64,000 nt of DNA, from assembly GCF_001592225.1 (NCBI RefSeq), contig NZ_BCWN01000006.1:62001-126000 (forward strand). The letters are read 5' to 3'. The notes under the pieces were generated by a model that saw only the letters and a program-made list of their open reading frames with translations, was not told the DNA's origin and ran no database searches. Position numbers and translations under genes: made by a program. The stretch is from Castellaniella caeni NBRC 101664. Lineage in GTDB: Bacteria; Pseudomonadota; Gammaproteobacteria; Burkholderiales; Burkholderiaceae_B. Shown here piece after piece: positions 30,131-38,831 of the stretch (positions within the stretch are counted from its first letter, which is position 1; the number at the start of each line of letters is the position of its first letter).

Positions 30131-30391
30131 ATGTCGTTCTTTGATTTCCTGCGTGGCCAGAAGAAAAACTCCGCCAACATCGCCAAAGACCGCCTGCAGC
30201 TCATCCTCATCAACGAGCGCAGCAGCGGCCACAGCCCCGACTTCCTGCAGAACCTGCAGCGCGAGCTCATCGAGGTGATCTCCAAATACGTGCAGATCAA
30301 TCCGGACGACATCAAGGTCAACCTCGACCGGCAAGAATCCCTCGAAGTCCTGGAAGTCAAGATCGAAATGCCACAGGCCGAAGGGCGCTGA
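30131..30391 (+). CDS. minE: Cell division topological specificity factor MinE
   Basis: Stimulates MinD ATPase and confines the division inhibitor to the poles. The 86-residue protein starts [21 protein letters not shown], with the membrane and MinD-contact segment [11 protein letters not shown] and a C-terminal topological-specificity domain ([21 protein letters not shown]). The ATG at 30131 matches the family; an in-frame GTG at 30125 overlaps the minD stop. Confidence 0.97.
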   Translation: MSFFDFLRGQKKNSANIAKDRLQLILINERSSGHSPDFLQNLQRELIEVISKYVQINPDDIKVNLDRQESLEVLEVKIEMPQAEGR

Positions 30392-30413
30392 AAAGCCACT
30401 TGAAACGCGCCGG

Positions 30414-30433
30414 GCTGGCCTGCGCAGGCCAGC
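30414..30433. terminator. Hairpin between convergent minE and AEC transporter genes
   Basis: Perfect 7-bp stem GCTGGCC/GGCCAGC with loop tgcgca, placed between the two stop codons. No T-run follows in either direction, so it is a weak candidate. Confidence 0.35.
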
Positions 30434-30445
30434 AGCGCACCCCGC

Positions 30446-31330
30446 TCAAATCCACGTCAGCGTGGCCCACACCACCAGCGGGATGGTGGCGACCGACAGC
30501 AGGTTGCCCAGCAGCACCACGCTGGCCACCGTGCGGGGTTCCACCCGGTACTGCTCGCACAGCAGGTAATTGAGCACGGCGGGCGGCAGCATCACGGACA
30601 AGGCCACCAGGCGCGACCACGCGGGCGTGAGCGGCAGCAGCCACAGCACCAGAGGCAGCGTGACCAGCCCGGCCAGCAGGTACAGGCCGTTGGTGCGCAA
30701 GGCCAACCCCACGTGCTCGATGCGGTCTTGCGACAGGCGCACACCCAGGCCAAACAGCATCAGGGGGATGGCGATCTGGCCGGTCAAGTCCACCGAAGTC
30801 GTCACGAACGGCGGCAGCCAGTCACGGTGCGGGGCCAGGGCCACCCCCAGCAAGGCCGCCCAGATATTGGGATTGCGCAGCCACATCCAGCGGCTGCTGC
30901 CCTGCGAAAGCAAGAACAGGCCCAGCGAAAAATGCAGCAGGTTGGACAGCACGAACAGCACGACGATGTCGCCCAGCTGGTCATTTCCATAGGCCAGCAT
31001 CATGAGCGGAATGCCGATGTTGCCGGTGTTGCGAAACATGCCGGGCACGAGAAACGCGGGCCGCGTCAGGCCCGGGCGGCGCACCAGGGCCAGCAGCAGC
31101 CCCGGCACCAGGATGATGAGCACGCCCGCCGCCACCAGCGGCCAGCCACGCACCAGATTGACGGGATTGTCCAGCAAGGCGGAAAACACCAGCGCCGGAC
31201 AGAACACCATGACATTGGCATGGTTGATGAAGTCCATGTCCGGCGCGCGCCGCTGGCGGCGCCCGAAGACGAACCCCAAACCCGCAACGACGAAGACCGG
31301 CAGGACGATGTTCAGCAGGGTGAAAAGCAT
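30446..31330 (-). CDS. AEC family transporter (auxin efflux carrier-like permease)
   Basis: Inner-membrane permease of the AEC/BASS-like fold; bacterial members export or exchange malonate, malate or other small acids. The substrate here is not evident. The 294-residue protein begins with a helix (MLFTLLNIVLPVFVVAGLGFVFGRR). It has about ten hydrophobic segments, the conserved FRNTGNIGIPLM near residue 108, IAIPLMLFGLGVRLSQ near 195, and a final VVLLGNLLSVATIPLVVW. I start at 31330; the upstream part of the open frame is not hydrophobic and lacks family resemblance. Confidence 0.9.
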   Translation of the reverse strand: MLFTLLNIVLPVFVVAGLGFVFGRRQRRAPDMDFINHANVMVFCPALVFSALLDNPVNLVRGWPLVAAGVLIILVPGLLLALVRRPGLTRPAFLVPGMFRNTGNIGIPLMMLAYGNDQLGDIVVLFVLSNLLHFSLGLFLLSQGSSRWMWLRNPNIWAALLGVALAPHRDWLPPFVTTSVDLTGQIAIPLMLFGLGVRLSQDRIEHVGLALRTNGLYLLAGLVTLPLVLWLLPLTPAWSRLVALSVMLPPAVLNYLLCEQYRVEPRTVASVVLLGNLLSVATIPLVVWATLTWI

Positions 31331-31595
31331 GAAGTGAAAACTGCGTATTGTCGCCGTACGGCACCGACCACCGGCGCGAGACAGGATCTGGATGGCAAAG
31401 AGTCGAGTGTACAGCGCCCAGACACTGCGCCGAGGATTGGCCGCCACCAGCTCCCTCTCCTGGGCCAAACAGCCGATTGACAGGGCACTGGCGAGCCATG
31501 ATCACTCGGCCTTTTGACAGACGACGAACCCGATAGCCAGAAGCTCGGGAAGCTGATTACATTCTGTCATGACCAGCCCGATCCAGGAACCCGCC

Positions 31596-32252
31596 ATGAC
31601 CGATCAAGCAGCATCCCCGCCAAACCGCGGCACCACGTCCCGCAGCCAAATTTCCACACGGCAGGTCACCCTGCTTGGCACGGCCTTCCTGGGCTCGGGG
31701 GCCGCCGGCCTCATCTACCAGATCGCCTGGCAGCGCCTGCTGTTCACTGCTTTCGGGGTCGATCTGATCTCGGTCTGCATCATCGTCTCCACCTTCATGC
31801 TGGGCCTGGGCTTGGGGGCGCTGGCGGGCGGCTGGCTGGGTGATCGCTATCCAAGCCGATCACTGCATATTTTCGCCTGCTGCGAGTTTGGCATCGGCCT
31901 CTTTGGCCTGGCCAGTCCGCTGCTGATCCGCACGCTGGGGATATGGATGAACGACGCATCCTTCCCGGCCACCGCAATGGCCAATTTCGCACTCATGCTG
32001 ATACCCACCACTCTCATGGGAGCCACCCTGCCCATCCTGATTGCCTTTCTGGCTTCCTTCTGGAAAAACATCGGCGCCGCCACTGGGCACCTGTATGCGG
32101 TCAATACGCTGGGGGCCATGCTGGGCAGCGCTCTCACCGTCTTCTGGCTATTTCACGTCATGACGCTGGATCAGGCGATCCACCTGGCGGCTGCCCTCAA
32201 TGGATCTGTGGCAACCCTGATCTGGTTCGGCTTGCGGAGGGCCGGATCATGA
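31596..32252 (+). CDS. Spermidine synthase-like family, N-terminal membrane half (separate ORF)
   Basis: Resembles the first membrane block of fused MFS/spermidine synthase-like proteins: LLGTAFLGSGAAGLIYQIAWQRLL near residue 30, FMLGLGLGALAGGWLGDR near 72, and further helices near 110-200. At 218 residues it has no methyltransferase-like domain of its own. ATG 31596 has AGGA eight bases upstream; an in-frame ATG at 31569 lacks one. It overlaps the next gene by 4 bp (ATGA), suggesting that the two products work together as a split protein. Function unknown. Confidence 0.8.
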   Translation: MTDQAASPPNRGTTSRSQISTRQVTLLGTAFLGSGAAGLIYQIAWQRLLFTAFGVDLISVCIIVSTFMLGLGLGALAGGWLGDRYPSRSLHIFACCEFGIGLFGLASPLLIRTLGIWMNDASFPATAMANFALMLIPTTLMGATLPILIAFLASFWKNIGAATGHLYAVNTLGAMLGSALTVFWLFHVMTLDQAIHLAAALNGSVATLIWFGLRRAGS

Positions 32253-33778
32253 AACCCAAAACCATCGTCCATCTTGCATGGTTCTTGTCCTTCTGGACGG
32301 GCTTCATCAGCCTGTCGGAAGAAATCATCTGGGTTCGCCTCATCAGTTTCGCCTATGAAAGCACGCCACGCGCCTTCGCCGTCGTGCTCACGGCGTTTCT
32401 GGTCGGCATCGCCCTGGGCGCGATTGTCGGCAAACGCCTGTCGGAAAAGCAGCGGGCCACGCCATTGACCGCCGCATGGCTGCTGTTGCTGGCCGGCACC
32501 CTGCTGTTGCTCCTGCCGAACCTGATTGCCTGGGCGCGCGTCCAGCCCGGCTCCATCTTCCTGATGCTGGTGATGATCACGGCTGGGGCGGCCCTGAAAG
32601 GCACGCTGTTTCCCATCGTCCATCATCTGGGCTCGAGCCTCTCCCAAAGCCTGGGCCAATCCGTTTCCCGAACCTATTTCAGCAATATCCTGGGCTCGAC
32701 GCTGGGCCCCCTGGTGACCGGCCTGATCCTGCTCGACGCCTTTCCCTCCGGCACCAGCCTGCAGTTGCTGGGGCTGCTGTGCCTGGCCGTCTCGATCCCG
32801 GCCCTGTCCGTTGCCTTGCGCAGCGAACGGCGCGGCCTGAACCACGCCGCCTGGGTGTATGGCCTGTGCGCGCTGGCCCTGCTGCCCTGGGTGCATCCCA
32901 CAGGTGACAACCTGACGCGGCGCCTGGCCATGGCCCCGGATGGCGCCCCCATCCGGATGCTGATCGGAAACCGCCACGGCATCATTCACTCGGTACAAGG
33001 CCCGCACGATGACATCGTCTTTGGCGGCAACGTCTACGACGGGCGGACCAACACGGATCTGGCGATCAACGACAATCTCATCGACCGCGCCTATCTGCTG
33101 TATGGCCTGCACCCAAACCCCAGGCGGGTACTCGTCATCGGTCTGTCCTCTGGGGCATGGACCCGATTGATCACCAGCATCCCCGGTGTGCAATCGATTG
33201 ACGTGGTCGAGATCAACCCCGGCTACCTGCAAATGATCCGATCCTACCCACACCTGGCGCCGCTGCTGGACGACCCCAGGCTCAGGCTCCACATCGACGA
33301 CGGACGTCGCTGGCTACGCCGCGATCACGGCCAGTTCGACCTGATCGTCATGAACACCACGTTTCACTGGCGCGCCAACGCCACCAACCTGCTCTCCCGC
33401 GAGATGATGCAGATGATCCGCCAGGCCCTCGCCCCCGGCGGGGTCTTCGCCTTCAACGCCACGGATTCCCGCGACGCGTTCTACACAGCCACCCAGGTTT
33501 TCCCTTTCACCTACCGTTTCAGAAGCTTTGTCTACACGGCGGATCACGATCTGGCGGCCCAATTACCCCACCTGCGGGATCGCATCAGGCAGTTTCAGCT
33601 CGACGGCCAGCCGCTGCTGCCTGACACACCGGTATATGAACAGGCACTGGCCAGCCTGGCTGGCACGCAGTTCACCCGCATTGAACAGGTGGTGGCCGAG
33701 TCGCCACGCCCGCTCATGACCGTCACTGATCAGAACATGATCACAGAATTTCGCTTCGGGCGCGGCACAGAAGAATAA
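32249..33778 (+). CDS. Spermidine synthase-like membrane protein (membrane half plus Rossmann domain)
   Basis: A 509-residue protein with about seven helices in residues 1-205 (FLSFWTGFISLSEEIIWVR and FLVGIALGAIVGKRLS echo the preceding protein). A spermidine-synthase-fold domain starts near residue 290: VLVIGLSSGAWTRLI (SAM-binding loop), SIDVVEINPGYLQMI, HIDDGRRWLRR, and DLIVMNTTFHWRANATNLLSRE. The catalytic Asp of true spermidine synthases at the DLIV-M-D position is Asn here, so aminopropyl transfer is unlikely. The gene sits between an AEC transporter and an acyl-CoA dehydrogenase, with no polyamine genes near. Confidence 0.83.
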   Translation: MKPKTIVHLAWFLSFWTGFISLSEEIIWVRLISFAYESTPRAFAVVLTAFLVGIALGAIVGKRLSEKQRATPLTAAWLLLLAGTLLLLLPNLIAWARVQPGSIFLMLVMITAGAALKGTLFPIVHHLGSSLSQSLGQSVSRTYFSNILGSTLGPLVTGLILLDAFPSGTSLQLLGLLCLAVSIPALSVALRSERRGLNHAAWVYGLCALALLPWVHPTGDNLTRRLAMAPDGAPIRMLIGNRHGIIHSVQGPHDDIVFGGNVYDGRTNTDLAINDNLIDRAYLLYGLHPNPRRVLVIGLSSGAWTRLITSIPGVQSIDVVEINPGYLQMIRSYPHLAPLLDDPRLRLHIDDGRRWLRRDHGQFDLIVMNTTFHWRANATNLLSREMMQMIRQALAPGGVFAFNATDSRDAFYTATQVFPFTYRFRSFVYTADHDLAAQLPHLRDRIRQFQLDGQPLLPDTPVYEQALASLAGTQFTRIEQVVAESPRPLMTVTDQNMITEFRFGRGTEE

Positions 33779-33796
33779 CCCCGGCGTGCGCCGGGG
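33779..33796. terminator. Bidirectional hairpin between convergent genes
   Basis: Stem CCCCGGC/GCCGGGG with loop gtgc, starting right after the spermidine synthase-like stop and 22 bp from the acyl-CoA dehydrogenase stop. There is no long T-run. Confidence 0.5.
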
Positions 33797-33818
33797 TGCG
33801 GGATTTCAGCTTGGCGTA

Positions 33819-35624
33819 TCAGTAGCCCAGCGCGAAGTCTTCGGCGGGCAGGTCGAGCAGTACGTCGGGCCCGGCCTTCATGGTTTCGACGTGCGCGCGG
33901 GTGCGCGGCAGAATACGCGTGAAGTAGAAGCGCGCCGTGTGCAGCTTGGCCTGGTAGAAGGCCTTGTCGCCCTCGCCCGTCTTGAGCTTCTCGGCGGCCA
34001 CGCGCGCCATGTCGGCCCAGAAATACGCCAGGGTGACATAGCCGGAATACATCAGATAATCGACAGATGCCGCACCCACCGCTTCGCGGTTGGTCATGGC
34101 CGACATGCCGATCTTCATGGTGATGCTGCCCCACTCTTTGTTCAGCTCGGCCAGCGGCTTGACGAATTCCGAGATCGCCCGGTTGCCGCTTTGCGCCTTG
34201 CAGAACTTGTGCACCACCTTGGTGAAGGCGCGCAGGGTTTCGCCCTGCGTCATCAGCACCTTGCGACCCAGCAGGTCAAGCGCCTGCACGCCAGTCGTGC
34301 CTTCATACAGCATGGAGATGCGGCTGTCGCGCACGTTTTGCTCCATGCCGTGCTCGGAGATGTAGCCATGGCCGCCAAATACCTGCACGCCATGGTTGGC
34401 CGCCTCGAAGCCGGTTTCAGTCATGAAGGCCTTGGCGATGGGAGTGAGAAAGCTCAGCAGCTTCTCGGCCAGCTCGCGCTGCTCAGCATCCTGGCTGTAA
34501 TGCGCAATGTCCACCTGTTGGGCGGCGTAGTACAGCAGCGCCCGGTTGCCCTCGGCAAACGACTTGATGGTGAGCAGCATGCGGCGCACGTCGGGGTGCA
34601 CGATGATCGGGTCGGCGGGCTGATCAGGAAACTTGGGGCCGCTCAGGGCGCGCATCTGCAGGCGCTCGTGGGCATAGGCATTGGCTCCCTGGAAAGCCAC
34701 CTCGGCGTGCGCCAGACCCTGGATGGCCGTGCCCAGGCGCGCCGTGTTCATGAAGGTGAACATGCAGTTCAGGCCCTTGTTGGCCGGGCCGATCAGGTAG
34801 CCGGTGGCGCCGTCGAAGTTCATCACGCAGGTAGCGTTGCCGTGGATGCCCATCTTGTGCTCGATCGAGCCGCAGCTGACGGCGTTGCGCGCGCCCAGGC
34901 CGCCCTGCCCGTCAGGCAGGAACTTGGGCACGATGAAGAGCGAAATGCCCTTGGTGCCCGTCGGCGCATCCGGCAGGCGGGCCAGCACGATGTGCACGAT
35001 GTTCTCGGCCATGTCGTGCTCACCCGCGGAAATGAAAATCTTGGTGCCGCTCACCTTGTAGCTGCCATCGGCCTGCGGCTCGGCCTTGGTGCGCAGCATG
35101 CCCAGGTCGGTGCCACAGTGCGGCTCAGTCAGGCACATGGTGCCTGTCCATTGGCCCGACACCAGCGGTTCGAGATAGGTCTTCTGCTGTTCGGGTGTGC
35201 CGTGCGCCTGCAGGGTGTTCATTGCGCCATGCGAAAGCCCCGGATACATGCCCCAGGCCCAGTTGGCCTCGCCCATCAGTTCGCTGATGGCCATGCCCAG
35301 CGATTCCGGCAGGCCCTGGCCGCCATGGGCGGGGTCGTGCGACAGGGCGGGCCAGCCGCCTTCGACATACTGGGCATACGCCTCTTTGAAGCCCTTGGGC
35401 GTGGTCACGCCTTCGGGTGACCAGGTGCAGCCTTCGCGGTCGCCTACCTGATTGAGCGGCGCCAGCACCTCCTGGCAGAACTTGGCGCCTTCTTCAAGAA
35501 TGGCATTGACCATGTCGGGCGTGGCGTCTTCACAGCCCGGCAGGGATTGATAATGGGCGGGGTAGTCGAGAACCTCGTCGCGCACGAAACGGATTTCGCG
35601 CAGAGGGGCTTTGTAGTCGGGCAT
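33819..35624 (-). CDS. Acyl-CoA dehydrogenase, DmdC/long-chain type
   Basis: FAD enzyme that introduces a 2,3-double bond into an acyl-CoA. At 601 residues with a C-terminal extension it belongs to the large subgroup containing 3-methylmercaptopropionyl-CoA dehydrogenase (DmdC), common in Burkholderiales without DMSP metabolism. Motifs include MCLTEPHCGTDLGMLRTKA near residue 160 (flavin loop), GTKIFISAGEHDM, and NHGVQVFGGHGYISEHGMEQNVRDSR near 430. A perfect palindrome of the PsrA type lies upstream, pointing to fatty-acid control. The true chain-length preference cannot be read from sequence. Confidence 0.93.
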   Translation of the reverse strand: MPDYKAPLREIRFVRDEVLDYPAHYQSLPGCEDATPDMVNAILEEGAKFCQEVLAPLNQVGDREGCTWSPEGVTTPKGFKEAYAQYVEGGWPALSHDPAHGGQGLPESLGMAISELMGEANWAWGMYPGLSHGAMNTLQAHGTPEQQKTYLEPLVSGQWTGTMCLTEPHCGTDLGMLRTKAEPQADGSYKVSGTKIFISAGEHDMAENIVHIVLARLPDAPTGTKGISLFIVPKFLPDGQGGLGARNAVSCGSIEHKMGIHGNATCVMNFDGATGYLIGPANKGLNCMFTFMNTARLGTAIQGLAHAEVAFQGANAYAHERLQMRALSGPKFPDQPADPIIVHPDVRRMLLTIKSFAEGNRALLYYAAQQVDIAHYSQDAEQRELAEKLLSFLTPIAKAFMTETGFEAANHGVQVFGGHGYISEHGMEQNVRDSRISMLYEGTTGVQALDLLGRKVLMTQGETLRAFTKVVHKFCKAQSGNRAISEFVKPLAELNKEWGSITMKIGMSAMTNREAVGAASVDYLMYSGYVTLAYFWADMARVAAEKLKTGEGDKAFYQAKLHTARFYFTRILPRTRAHVETMKAGPDVLLDLPAEDFALGY

Positions 35625-35680
35625 CGTGAGTCTCCTGAGGAACTTCGGGGCGCTGCAGGTCTGCAGGCACGCATTCTGAA

Positions 35681-35704
35681 AAATTCAAACGAATGTTTGA
35701 ATTT
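35681..35704. promoter_or_regulatory. Perfect 10-bp inverted repeat upstream of acyl-CoA dehydrogenase (PsrA-like site)
   Basis: Arms AAATTCAAAC and GTTTGAATTT are fully complementary around GAAT. The core CAAAC-N4-GTTTG matches the known consensus of PsrA, a TetR-family regulator of beta-oxidation genes in proteobacteria. It is 57 bp before the dehydrogenase ATG. Confidence 0.65.
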
Positions 35705-35783
35705 AAGAGAAAGTGCCCGAAGAAGTCAAGGCGACGCGCTATTCCACAGGCGGGGCTTTTTTGCCTTGGAGCGGCCCAGCGGC

Positions 35784-35829
35784 AAAAAAACACCCCGACG
35801 GGCCGGATCCATATCCGTCCATCGGGGTG
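35784..35829 (-). terminator. Rho-independent terminator of the glycine-zipper lipoprotein gene
   Basis: On the minus strand an 8-bp stem CACCCCGA/TCGGGGTG (plus weaker pairing inside the loop) is followed by seven T residues (complement of 35784-35790). It lies 100 bp past the lipoprotein stop. Confidence 0.75.
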
Positions 35830-35929
35830 CGGACTGCGGCCGGGTCAGAACCTGCGATGGGATGCGGTCTGGCGCTCGCGCGACTGGACTGTGAAATTGC
35901 AAAAAAGCAGCGGTGTCTCTCGGGACGGC

Positions 35930-36157
35930 CTAGCGGTTCTTGCCCACCTGATCGCCGATGACGCCGCCAATGGCGGCGCCGCCGACCGTACCCAGGATAC
36001 CGCCGCCCGTGACCACGGCACCCGCCACGCCGCCGATGCCGGCGCCCGTGACGGCGGATTTCTGGCGATGGCTCATGTTGTCCCAGGACGAGCAGCCTGC
36101 CATGGCACCCGCCAGAGCCAGCACGACCCCTGCTTTTGCGAGCGTTTGAAATGTCAT
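35930..36157 (-). CDS. Glycine-zipper (OsmB-like) outer-membrane lipoprotein
   Basis: Small lipoprotein of 75 residues. The signal segment AKAGVVLALAGAMAGC ends in the lipobox AMAGC near residue 22. The body is one glycine-zipper double helix (GAGIGGVAGAVVTGGGILGT then GGAAIGGVIGDQVGKNR), as in OsmB and the 17-kDa surface antigen family. These proteins are usually stress-induced envelope components. ATG 36157 has AAGGAGA upstream, so the longer frame is rejected. A CTATAAC element upstream resembles a stationary-phase -10 box. Confidence 0.88.
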   Translation of the reverse strand: MTFQTLAKAGVVLALAGAMAGCSSWDNMSHRQKSAVTGAGIGGVAGAVVTGGGILGTVGGAAIGGVIGDQVGKNR

Positions 36158-36335
36158 GAGATTCTCCTTCTGATTCAGTGAAGCGCAATGACGACAGACC
36201 GCGAAGCCCCAGCCAGGCGGACGGCTCGTCAAGGTCTGACGTCCTGGCTCTGTTATAGACGAGCCCCGCATCCGATGCTGTGAGCCAAGGCTACAGTTGT
36301 TTCGACACGCAGAATCTTCAAGATGGGCACGCCGC

Positions 36336-36893
36336 CTACCGAACCAGCTTGAGCACCTCGCGGAAGGCCAGGTGGGCGGGGGTTTCCAGCCACTCGTAGA
36401 TCGCCATTTCAGCCGTGATGGTCTCCAGGCCGTAGCGTTGCCAGCGTTGGCGAGCGGCGTCCCAGTCGTCCGGGCGGCGCGAGCCGACCCCGTCGGTGAC
36501 CAGCACCGGCTCGTAGCCGACCTGTGCCAGGCCCAGGCCAGTTTGTAACACGCAGATGTGCGCTTCGGTGCCTGTCAGCAACACCCGGGGGCGTTCAGCA
36601 GGCCATGCGGCCAGGAATTCGGGCTCGCGACAGGCGTTGAAATGGGTCTTGGCAACGATGCGATCGACCTGCGCGGCCAGGTCGGGATGCGTGGGGCCGA
36701 TCTTCTGCGGCCAGTGCTCGGTAGCCCAGACCGGCACCGACAGCAGGCGCGCGGCCTGCGCCAGGCGCGTCACGCGTCCGCGCAAGGCCTCGGTGTCGTG
36801 AATCGCGGGCAAGAGCTTTTCCTGCATGTCCACGATGAGCAGCAGGCTCTTGGAGGCGCTCAGCAGGGCCTCGTCCAGATTGGTGTATCTCAT
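36336..36893 (-). CDS. Isochorismatase-family hydrolase
   Basis: Cysteine hydrolase of the isochorismatase/YcaC-like fold; the substrate is unknown. The 185-residue protein has the triad regions LLLIVDMQEKLLPA (Asp near 22), IVAKTHFNAC (Lys near 93) and LTGTEAHICVLQTGLGL (Cys near 120). GGAGA lies about eight bases before the ATG at 36893, so the in-frame start at 36938 is not used. It stands between the lipoprotein and ettA genes, and context does not reveal a pathway. Confidence 0.88.
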   Translation of the reverse strand: MRYTNLDEALLSASKSLLLIVDMQEKLLPAIHDTEALRGRVTRLAQAARLLSVPVWATEHWPQKIGPTHPDLAAQVDRIVAKTHFNACREPEFLAAWPAERPRVLLTGTEAHICVLQTGLGLAQVGYEPVLVTDGVGSRRPDDWDAARQRWQRYGLETITAEMAIYEWLETPAHLAFREVLKLVR

Positions 36894-37022
36894 ATTCGAT
36901 CTCCTGGGCGCCCGCCGCACAGGACGGGGCGGGCGCACGCCTCATTATGTGCCCATGGGGCAGGCGCGGCCCGCCCGGAGCCCATCCATTCCAGGGGCCG
37001 GCGCTTGCCACGCCCCGTGAGC

Positions 37023-38696
37023 CTACTTGAGCGCCTTGTAGCGGATCCGGTGCGGCCGGGCGGCCTCTTCGCCCAGGCGCTGGCGCTTGTCGGCCTCGTA
37101 TTCCTGGTAGTTGCCATCGAAGAAGACCACCTTGGAATCCCCTTCAAAGGCCAGGATGTGTGTGGCAATCCGATCCAGGAACCAGCGATCGTGGCTGATG
37201 ACCATGACGCAGCCCGCGAATTCGAGCAGCGCGTCTTCCAGCGCCCGCAGGGTTTCCACGTCCAGGTCGTTGGAGGGTTCGTCGAGCAGCAGTACGTTGC
37301 CGCCCGCGATCAGGGTCTTGGCCAGGTGCAGGCGCCCGCGCTCGCCCCCCGAGAGCTTGCCTACCTGCTTGCCCTGGTCAGCCCCCTTGAAGTTGAAGCG
37401 GCCCAGGTAGGCGCGCGAGGGCATCTCGAAGCGGCCCACGGTGAGCAAGTCGGCGCCATCGGCGATGGTGTCGAACACGGTCTTGTCGTCCGGCAGGGAG
37501 TCGCGCGACTGATCGACGAAGGCCAGCTTGACCGTCTGCCCGAGCACCACCTCGCCCGCGTCGGGCGCCTGCTGCCCGGCGATCATGCGAAACAGCGTGG
37601 ATTTACCCGCGCCGTTGGGGCCGATGATGCCAACGATGGCACCCGCGGGCACCTTGAAGCTGAGATCGTCGATGAGCAGGCGCTCGCCAAACGACTTGGA
37701 GACGTTGCGAAACTCGATGACTTCGTTGCCCAGGCGCTCGGCCACGGGAATGAAGATTTCCTGGGTCTCGTTGCGCTTCTGGTATTCGTGCGACGACAGC
37801 TCTTCAAAGCGCGCCAGGCGCGCCTTGGCCTTGGCCTGACGCCCCTTGGGGTTTTGCCGCACCCATTCCAGCTCTTTCTTGATGGTGCGCTGGCGGGCGG
37901 ATTCGGCCGCTTCTTCGTGCTTGAGACGGTCTTCTTTCTGTTCGAGCCAGGAGCTGTAATTGCCCTTCCAGGGGATGCCGTGGCCGCGGTCGAGTTCCAG
38001 AATCCACTCGGCGGCATTGTCCAGGAAGTAGCGATCGTGGGTCACGGCCACCACGGTGCCGGGAAACTGGCGCAAGAAGACTTCCAGCCACTCGACCGAT
38101 TCGGCGTCCAGGTGGTTGGTGGGTTCGTCCAGCAGCAGCATGTCGGGCTTGGACAGCAGCAGACGGCACAAGGCCACGCGGCGCTTTTCACCCCCCGACA
38201 GCTGGCCGACGACGGCGTCCCAGGGCGGCAGGCGCAGGGCGTCGGCGGCGATTTCCATTTGTGTTTCGATGTCGTCGCTGCCGCTGGTGGCCGCCGCCGC
38301 AATCACTGCCTCGAGTTCGGCCTGCTCGCTGGCCAGGGCATCGAAATCGGCGTCTTCGTCGGCGTAAGCCGCGTACACCTCTTCCAGCCGCTTGCGCGCC
38401 TCGAACACCTGGCCCAGACCGGCCTCGACCGACTGTCGAACGGTATGGTCGGGATCAAGCTGCGGTTCTTGCGGCAGGTAGCCGATGTTCAGGCCCGCCA
38501 TGGGGATGGCTTCGCCTTCGATGTCTTTATCAACCCCGGCCATGATTTTCAGCAGGGTGGACTTGCCCGAGCCATTGAGGCCCAGCACGCCGATCTTGGC
38601 GCCGGGGAAAAACGACAGGGAAATATCGCGCAGAATCTGGCGCTTGGGCGGCACGATCTTGCCCACCCGGTTCATGGAATATACGTACTGTGCCAT
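37023..38696 (-). CDS. ettA: Energy-dependent translational throttle protein EttA (ABC-F)
   Basis: Ribosome-associated ABC-F ATPase that gates the first elongation steps according to the ATP/ADP ratio. At 557 residues it follows E. coli EttA closely: start MAQYVYSMNRVGK, first Walker A GLNGSGKST near residue 40, signature QLSGGEKRR, and Walker B LLLDEPTNHLD. The linker has the arm and P-site tRNA-interaction motif KGRQAKAKARLARFEEL; then come Walker A GPNGAGKST and signature KLSGGERGR. The second Walker B reads DEPSNDLD. It has no membrane partner, as expected. Confidence 0.97.
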   Translation of the reverse strand: MAQYVYSMNRVGKIVPPKRQILRDISLSFFPGAKIGVLGLNGSGKSTLLKIMAGVDKDIEGEAIPMAGLNIGYLPQEPQLDPDHTVRQSVEAGLGQVFEARKRLEEVYAAYADEDADFDALASEQAELEAVIAAAATSGSDDIETQMEIAADALRLPPWDAVVGQLSGGEKRRVALCRLLLSKPDMLLLDEPTNHLDAESVEWLEVFLRQFPGTVVAVTHDRYFLDNAAEWILELDRGHGIPWKGNYSSWLEQKEDRLKHEEAAESARQRTIKKELEWVRQNPKGRQAKAKARLARFEELSSHEYQKRNETQEIFIPVAERLGNEVIEFRNVSKSFGERLLIDDLSFKVPAGAIVGIIGPNGAGKSTLFRMIAGQQAPDAGEVVLGQTVKLAFVDQSRDSLPDDKTVFDTIADGADLLTVGRFEMPSRAYLGRFNFKGADQGKQVGKLSGGERGRLHLAKTLIAGGNVLLLDEPSNDLDVETLRALEDALLEFAGCVMVISHDRWFLDRIATHILAFEGDSKVVFFDGNYQEYEADKRQRLGEEAARPHRIRYKALK

Positions 38697-38831
38697 GGCG
38701 TCACCGTCAAAGCTGCGGCCGAGGAATTCGGCCGCACAAAGGGTCGATTGTAGGCCGTGACGGAATGGATCGCGTTGCCACCGGCGGAATTACACTACCG
38801 GTATCAGCCAATAGATCCCTCAGGTGCCGCC

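Larger units (their letters stand above)
35625..35929. other. Intergenic region between acyl-CoA dehydrogenase and lipoprotein genes
   Basis: This 305-bp gap holds the PsrA-like palindrome (35681-35704) near the dehydrogenase and the lipoprotein terminator (35784-35829). I see no further gene in it. Confidence 0.7.
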
